From an uncultured Bacteroides sp. (lineage in GTDB: Bacteria > Bacteroidota > Bacteroidia > Bacteroidales > Bacteroidaceae), in contig CAAFTU010000063.1 of NCBI GenBank assembly GCA_900766005.1, positions 1-18,349 of the forward strand: a stretch of 18,349 nt of DNA, given 5' to 3'. Position 1 is the stretch's first letter; each line of letters begins with the position of its first letter. Shown piece by piece: positions 14,527-18,349 of the stretch. Under the pieces are notes generated by a model. That model was given only the letters and a program-made list of their open reading frames with translations. It was not told the origin of the DNA and did not search any database. Made by a program: the position numbers and the translations under genes.

Positions 14527-15441
14527 ATGACCATGGAACCTATACAAGACTTCGCCGGCCTGATATGCCGTTTGCGTTCGTTGAAGGAGCGGAAACGTGT
14601 GGTGGTTGTTTGCCCCAATGACCCTCATACCGAATACGTTATAACCCGCAGTTTGCACGAAGGCTTTGCCGATTTCTTATTGGTGGCGGATACGCCCCAT
14701 TTGCTGAACTCGGAATATATCCGCCTTCAATATCCGGATCATGTGAAAGTATACGAGGCGACAAGTCCCGATAAAGCAGCCCAGGAAGCTGTTTCGCTGA
14801 TACGTGAGGGACATGCGGACGTGTTGATGAAAGGGATTATCAATACGGATAATTTATTGCGGGCCGTGCTTAATAAGGAACATGGTATCCTGCCGAAAGG
14901 GAATGTGCTGAGCCATATCACGGTGGCACAGATCCCGATGTACAAGAAATTGCTGTTCTTCTCGGATGCGGCGGTCATTCCCCGTCCTACCTTGGAACAA
15001 TTCGAGGCGATGCTGCGGTATGATCTGGAGGTATGCCGCCGCATGGGAATAGAAGCTCCCCGTGTGGCCTTGATTCATTGTACGGAAAAAGTAAACGAGA
15101 AATTCCCTCATACACTGGATTATGTGACTTTAAAGGAACGTGCCGCCGCCGGTGCTTACGGAAACATGTACTTGGACGGGCCCATGGATGTGAAGACGGC
15201 ATGTGATGCGCATAGCGGTGAGGTGAAAGGAATCAGCTCGCCGGTGGTGGGACATGCGGATTTGTTGATCTTTCCCAATATCGAGTCGGGAAATACATTC
15301 TATAAAACGGTGTCGTTGTTTGGTGACGCCAACATGGCAGGCATGTTGCGAGGTACTACTTCTCCTGTAGTGGTTCCTTCGCGTGCCGATTCCGGTAATT
15401 CGAAATATTATAGTCTGGCATTGGCCTGCGTGGCCGGATAA
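14527..15441 (+). CDS. ptb: Phosphate acyltransferase of the Ptb type (phosphate butyryltransferase)
   Basis: Ptb converts butyryl-CoA (or a branched acyl-CoA) and phosphate to acyl-phosphate and CoA in the cytoplasm. The 304-residue length matches Ptb, shorter than Pta. Family blocks are visible: KGIINTDNLLRAVLNK (about 99-114), ILSHITVAQIP-like (about 127-137), a FFSDAAVIP strand (about 144-152), ADLLIFPNIESGN (about 240-252), then a glycine-poor MLRGTTSP segment and SRADSGNSKYYSLAL. ATG at 14533 (MEPIQ) is an alternative start. It is followed by buk after a 98-base spacer, so the pair forms the classic acyl-phosphate route. Chain length cannot be told from sequence; isobutyrate or isovalerate are possible in Bacteroides. 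Confidence 0.9.
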   Translation: MTMEPIQDFAGLICRLRSLKERKRVVVVCPNDPHTEYVITRSLHEGFADFLLVADTPHLLNSEYIRLQYPDHVKVYEATSPDKAAQEAVSLIREGHADVLMKGIINTDNLLRAVLNKEHGILPKGNVLSHITVAQIPMYKKLLFFSDAAVIPRPTLEQFEAMLRYDLEVCRRMGIEAPRVALIHCTEKVNEKFPHTLDYVTLKERAAAGAYGNMYLDGPMDVKTACDAHSGEVKGISSPVVGHADLLIFPNIESGNTFYKTVSLFGDANMAGMLRGTTSPVVVPSRADSGNSKYYSLALACVAG

Positions 15442-15444
15442 ATA

Positions 15445-15500
15445 ATGTGGCAATGTGCCAATTTGCCGGTGTGTCAATTGGCTGTGCTGTGTTGCCGCAT
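15445..15500 (+). repeat. Simple degenerate GTGCCAATT-type repeats in the ptb-buk spacer
   Basis: The spacer has a run of related words (GTGGCAATG, GTGCCAATT, TTGCCGGTG, GTCAATTGGC). GCCAATT (15457-15463) and AATTGGC (15476-15482) form a 7-bp hairpin with a 12-base loop. No coding frame is seen. Similar low-complexity words occur in Bacteroides intergenic DNA. The hairpin could adjust ptb/buk expression. Confidence 0.4.
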
Positions 15501-15539
15501 GGTTTTGGCTCATTCGCAAATTGATAAATTATTGAAACT

Positions 15540-16604
15540 ATGAAAATATTTGTGATTAATCCGGGCTCTACTTCTACCAAAATAGCCCTTTTCATCGATG
15601 AAAAGCCGGTGTGGGCGGCAGGGGCCCATCATACTGCGGATGACTTGTCGGAGTTTCACCACGTCAACGAACAGTATGCGTACCGTAAGGACTTTGTATT
15701 GCGATTGCTTGCCGAGGCGGATATTCCGTTGGATTTTGATGCCGTCATTGCCCGTGGCGGTCTGCTGAAGCCTACGCCCGGCGGGGTGTATGCCATTAAC
15801 GAACAGATGAAACACGATTTGCTCAACGCCCGGATGGAGCACGCCTGTAATTTGGGCGCGCTGATTGCCGATGAAATAGCCCGGGAATGCCATTGTCCCG
15901 CCTACATTGCCGATCCCGAAGTGGTAGACGAGCTGCAACCGGCCGCCCGCCTGACGGGAATACCGGAGATAGAGCGCATTTCCATCTTCCATGCCTTGAA
16001 CAGTAAGGCGGTATCGCGTAAATATGCCGCTTCCATCGGGAAACATTATGAAGAGTTGAATCTGATTGTGGTGCATCTGGGGGGTGGCATATCGGTGGGT
16101 GCCCATTGCAAAGGACGGGTGATTGATGTTAACAATGCCTTGAACGGTGAGGGGCCGTTTTCTCCCGAACGTGCGGGAACCATTCCTGCCGACCAGTTGG
16201 CGGAATTGTGCTTCAGCGGTAAGTATACGTTAAAGCAGATCAAGAAGATGCTGAATGGCAAAGGGGGGCTGACTGCCCATCTGGGTATGAATGATGTGGT
16301 GACTATTGCCCGGAAAGCTTCCGAAGGCGAGGAGCCTTATAAAGGGGTATTGGATGCGATGCTCTATACGGTGGCGAAACAGGCAGGGGCCATGTATGTC
16401 ACGCTCCGTGGGCAGGTGGATGCCATTATTCTGACGGGAGGCATTGCCCATAGTGATTACTGTGTAGGGATTCTCAAGGAACAGATTGATTATCTGGCGC
16501 CGGTCGTGCTGATGCCCGGTGAAGACGAGATGGGCTCGCTGGCTTATAATGCGTTGGGAGCCTTGAAAGGTGAGCTGCCTTTGCAGGTTTACCGGCCGGA
16601 ATAA
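15540..16604 (+). CDS. buk: Butyrate kinase-type acid kinase
   Basis: Buk transfers phosphate from the acyl-phosphate made by Ptb to ADP, giving the free acid and ATP. The 354-residue protein belongs to the acetate/butyrate kinase (ASKHA) fold. VINPGSTSTK (5-14) is the phosphate-1 loop, HLGGGISVGAH (179-189) the phosphate-2 loop, RAGT (211-214) a conserved substrate-side segment, and ILTGGIAHS (297-305) the adenosine motif. The usual length for Buk is about 355, versus about 400 for AckA. The gene lies 98 bases after ptb on the same strand. Branched-chain acyl-phosphate use cannot be excluded. Confidence 0.92.
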   Translation: MKIFVINPGSTSTKIALFIDEKPVWAAGAHHTADDLSEFHHVNEQYAYRKDFVLRLLAEADIPLDFDAVIARGGLLKPTPGGVYAINEQMKHDLLNARMEHACNLGALIADEIARECHCPAYIADPEVVDELQPAARLTGIPEIERISIFHALNSKAVSRKYAASIGKHYEELNLIVVHLGGGISVGAHCKGRVIDVNNALNGEGPFSPERAGTIPADQLAELCFSGKYTLKQIKKMLNGKGGLTAHLGMNDVVTIARKASEGEEPYKGVLDAMLYTVAKQAGAMYVTLRGQVDAIILTGGIAHSDYCVGILKEQIDYLAPVVLMPGEDEMGSLAYNALGALKGELPLQVYRPE

Positions 16605-16653
16605 GAAGATGGTGGTACATCGGAATTAAAATAAGCGATAAAATTGTTCAAAT

Positions 16654-16726
16654 CCTTCATGGAAGGGTAATGTGTTGATATACAGAAGGATATTATGAAG
16701 GAATCATTATAAATTCCTTCATAATA
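16654..16726. terminator. Paired hairpins between convergent buk and VirE-like genes
   Basis: TATTATGAAGGAAT (16691-16704) pairs perfectly with ATTCCTTCATAATA (16713-16726), 14 bp, loop of eight. A smaller hairpin CCTTC/GAAGG lies at 16654-16666. The word CCTTCAT or its complement occurs three times in this gap. TTTTT follows 13 bases after the large stem on the plus strand. This is probably a two-way terminator. Confidence 0.6.
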
Positions 16727-16741
16727 GCTTCAGGGATGTTT

Positions 16742-17992
16742 TTACCCGGCCAGTGCTACCAGTTTATACATATTTCCTGTTGTGGTATGCATGCGTTCCG
16801 CTCCCAGGGAATTCATGATTCTTCCCATTTTGTTTATCGTGATGCCGCGCATGGCTGCCGGATATCGTTTCAGCAGGATATTGAACAAGCATACTGCCGA
16901 GTAAAGTTTGAAGTCTTCCCCTTTCTCCGGCAGTCTGAAACAATGGAGAATCATTTCCGCTTCGGTAGGCAAGGCATAATAGGCCTGGTTGCGCAGTTTC
17001 AGCTCGGATTCCTCCGCCGCCGAGAACCAGTAACGCTTTCCCTCGTCCAGTTCTGCTTTCAGCTGGGCGAAAAGCTGTTTGTGCTCCAGTGGCGAGCAGT
17101 CTATCTTCTCCTTTACCTCGGCAAAGAAATAACGGCGGCTTCCGCTGGGGTCGGTGAGCAGCGCTTTCCGGTTACTGGTGCCGATGAACGAGGCCATCCG
17201 GGGCAGATGGCTGTAGGACGAGCGGTGCGACTTGCGGAAATCCAGTTTTTTCATCTGCATCAGATTTTTCAGCAATGGCAGTTTCTGTGGTGAAAGACGG
17301 TCGTACTCATCCAGATTAATCAGTCCGAAGAAAGCCAGCTTCTGCTCGCATCCTGCTTGTCCGGTCAGTTCGAAGCTGTCCGTATAGTAGTCTTTCAACG
17401 AATCGGGCATCAGCAATTCGCAGAAAGTGGATTTGCATCTCCCTTGCTCGCTGCTCACCAGCATGGGGGCCACAGCGTTGGCGCACCGGTCCATGCGTCC
17501 GCTCCACTGGGCAGTTACGCCCAGCATCCAGCGGTGGAAACTGTTCACCCAGAAATCTTTCGTAGATATGCGTTGTGCCAGCGGAGTCACTCGGTCCTTG
17601 CCGTCCCATTCGGGAAGGGTGTTCATATAGGAAAGTAACGGATGATAGTCCGGCATCTGCTCCGAGTTCACGAACCGGCTTACATCCTTGTCCCAGCAGT
17701 TGATGTGACGTGCACGTGCTTCCAGGCACAGGCTGTTCAGGGTGCGCTGGCTTATTACCTTATATATAGGTGTGTCAGCGTCTTTTTTGCAACATTCCGT
17801 TTGTTCCGTCAGTAGGTTGAAGCGGAAGTGGTAGCGGCTCAGCAAATATTGTTCCAGTTTTTGCTGTACTTGTTCCGTTTCCGGTTTCTTCTGCATTGAT
17901 AATGAGGTAGATGAACTCTTCACTGTCGGACTTATCACTACATTCGAGGAAGCAAGCTTCTTCATTACTTTGTTCAATAACTTTTTATTCAT
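16742..17992 (-). CDS. VirE/VapE-family ATPase-like protein with DUF3874-type C-terminus
   Basis: The 416-residue protein matches the virulence-associated-E superfamily, related to phage and plasmid primase-helicases. A polar N-terminal stretch (1-45) precedes a wHTH-like or helical region. The NTPase core carries SEQGRCKST (181-189) at the Walker A position, INLDEYD (225-231) as Walker B, FIGTSN (269-274) as sensor I, and GSRRYFF (284-290) as the arginine-finger region. The Walker A is off consensus: the last Gly before Lys is Cys and the first Gly is Ser. I recall similar CKS forms in Bacteroides relatives, so this may be a family trait and not decay. The C-terminal part (about 300-416) resembles DUF3874. 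Such genes often sit alone or beside mobile elements. Function is unproven. Confidence 0.82.
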   Translation of the reverse strand: MNKKLLNKVMKKLASSNVVISPTVKSSSTSLSMQKKPETEQVQQKLEQYLLSRYHFRFNLLTEQTECCKKDADTPIYKVISQRTLNSLCLEARARHINCWDKDVSRFVNSEQMPDYHPLLSYMNTLPEWDGKDRVTPLAQRISTKDFWVNSFHRWMLGVTAQWSGRMDRCANAVAPMLVSSEQGRCKSTFCELLMPDSLKDYYTDSFELTGQAGCEQKLAFFGLINLDEYDRLSPQKLPLLKNLMQMKKLDFRKSHRSSYSHLPRMASFIGTSNRKALLTDPSGSRRYFFAEVKEKIDCSPLEHKQLFAQLKAELDEGKRYWFSAAEESELKLRNQAYYALPTEAEMILHCFRLPEKGEDFKLYSAVCLFNILLKRYPAAMRGITINKMGRIMNSLGAERMHTTTGNMYKLVALAG

Positions 17993-18020
17993 TATTTGTT
18001 GTTTTAGGTTTCCGTTGGAA

Positions 18021-18052
18021 CAAAGATACTGTGTAAAATAGCGTTTTGCAAG
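18021..18052 (-). promoter_or_regulatory. Bacteroides-type promoter of the VirE-like gene
   Basis: On the minus strand CTTG (18052-18049) is followed by exactly 20 bases and then TATCTTTG (18028-18021). This fits TTTG-N19..21-TAnnTTTG with one mismatch. Transcription would start near 18014, leaving a leader of about 20 bases before the start at 17992. Confidence 0.65.
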
Positions 18053-18132
18053 TGTTTTTCGTGGGGTTTTAGAGAAAAGTGACTAAGCGTAAACATCCTG
18101 AATAACAAGCTGTTTCGTCCGGTTGATTACAC

Positions 18133-18262
18133 GATATCTTCCTTTTGATTCAGTTGTTTCACTTAAGTGATGAAGTTTGAGCACTCTAGTGATGAAAGTT
18201 CATCACTAGGGTGATATAATATCATCACTTAAGTGAAACAATTTACTTGAAGGGAAGATACG
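18133..18262. repeat. Long indel-free palindrome carrying four CACT..GTG sites at exact 22-bp spacing
   Basis: Dyad centre at 18197/18198. The arms match without gaps. TATCTTCC (18135-18142) pairs with GGAAGATA (18253-18260). TTGTTTCACTTAAGTGATGA (18154-18173) pairs with its complement at 18222-18241. CTAGTGATGAA (18186-18196) pairs with TTCATCACTAG (18199-18209). Inside are CACTTAAGTG (18160-18169), CACTCTAGTG (18182-18191), CACTAGGGTG (18204-18213) and CACTTAAGTG (18226-18235), so start-to-start distances are 22, 22 and 22 bases. It lies between two divergent promoters (18021-18052 and 18308-18315). The rest of the gap 17993-18341 shows no gene. It could be an operator array, a structured RNA element or a dispersed MITE-like element. 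Confidence 0.8.
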
Positions 18263-18307
18263 TAAGCATTCGGCCTCGTGCGTGTTTTTTCCCCCTCTTT
18301 TCCTTCC

Positions 18308-18315
18308 TACCTTTG
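18308..18315 (+). promoter_or_regulatory. Bacteroides-type -7 element for the gene at the right edge
   Basis: TACCTTTG exactly matches TAnnTTTG and lies 26 bases before an ATG at 18342, the usual short-leader geometry. The -33 region is T-rich (18285-18290) without a clear TTTG. Confidence 0.5.
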
Positions 18316-18341
18316 TGGCTTCATTATAATCTTAATCCATT

Positions 18342-18349
18342 ATGTGTTC
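18342..18349 (+). CDS. Start of a further gene, cut by the window edge
   Basis: Only ATG TGT TC is visible, placed as expected after the -7 element at 18308-18315. It encodes Met-Cys and then an incomplete codon. Genes divergent from DUF3874-type VirE genes in Bacteroides are often small DNA-binding proteins (DUF4248 or HU type), but nothing here can confirm that. Confidence 0.25.

Noticed and set aside
18154..18247. Four 22-bp units that look like a small CRISPR array
   Set aside because: The units sit directly head-to-tail with no unique spacers, the array is a palindrome, and no cas genes are present.

Overview
The window looks like chromosomal DNA from a gut Bacteroidales species (Bacteroides/Phocaeicola type). 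The main clues are several matches to the Bacteroides-type promoter (a TTTG or TTG element about 20 nt before TAnnTTTG), A+T-rich leaders with weak Shine-Dalgarno sites, signal peptides cleaved just before glutamine, and typical families: GH105, DUF6132, THUMP-like methyltransferase, an OMP_b-brl_3-type outer-membrane protein, a VirE/DUF3874-type protein, a lipoprotein glutaminyl cyclase, and a C26-M19 fusion. The exact species cannot be named from the sequence alone.

Layout. Positions 1-80 hold the 3' half of a tRNA (anticodon xAT, probably CAT) and its terminator. A truncated AbiEii-type nucleotidyltransferase remnant follows (152-355, minus). A secreted unsaturated rhamnogalacturonyl hydrolase (689-1987, +) faces a lipoprotein plus outer-membrane-barrel pair (2045-3208, minus). 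A small protein of unknown function is at 3382-3630 (+). A probable five-gene co-directional run (3823-6797, +) encodes a DUF6132-like membrane protein, a lipoprotein thioredoxin, a cysteine-rich MarR regulator, a VanX-like M15 dipeptidase and a THUMP-like methyltransferase. Its promoter is flanked by two identical copies of TTTCCTAAGGAAA. The run overlaps tail-to-tail with a two-component system (6794-8936, minus), whose kinase gene is divergent from a large outer-membrane barrel gene (9048-11144, +). Next come a minus-strand block (SufE, glutaminyl cyclase, C26-M19 fusion; 11180-14450), a divergent ptb-buk pair (14527-16604, +), and a VirE/DUF3874-type ATPase-like gene (16742-17992, minus). 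The window ends in a 349-bp divergent regulatory region leading to a gene that starts at the right edge.

How the genes work together. Ptb and Buk convert an acyl-CoA to the acid with ATP formation. The thioredoxin, the DUF6132 protein (paired cysteines) and the seven-cysteine MarR protein suggest a thiol or envelope redox unit with its own feedback regulator. The glutaminyl cyclase would cap N-terminal Gln on exported proteins, and four signal-peptidase-I substrates in this window are predicted to mature with Gln at +1.

The least explained structure is at 18133-18262. It is an imperfect palindrome of about 126 bp with no indels, and it contains four CACT..GTG sites spaced exactly 22 bp apart. 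It lies between two divergent promoters.
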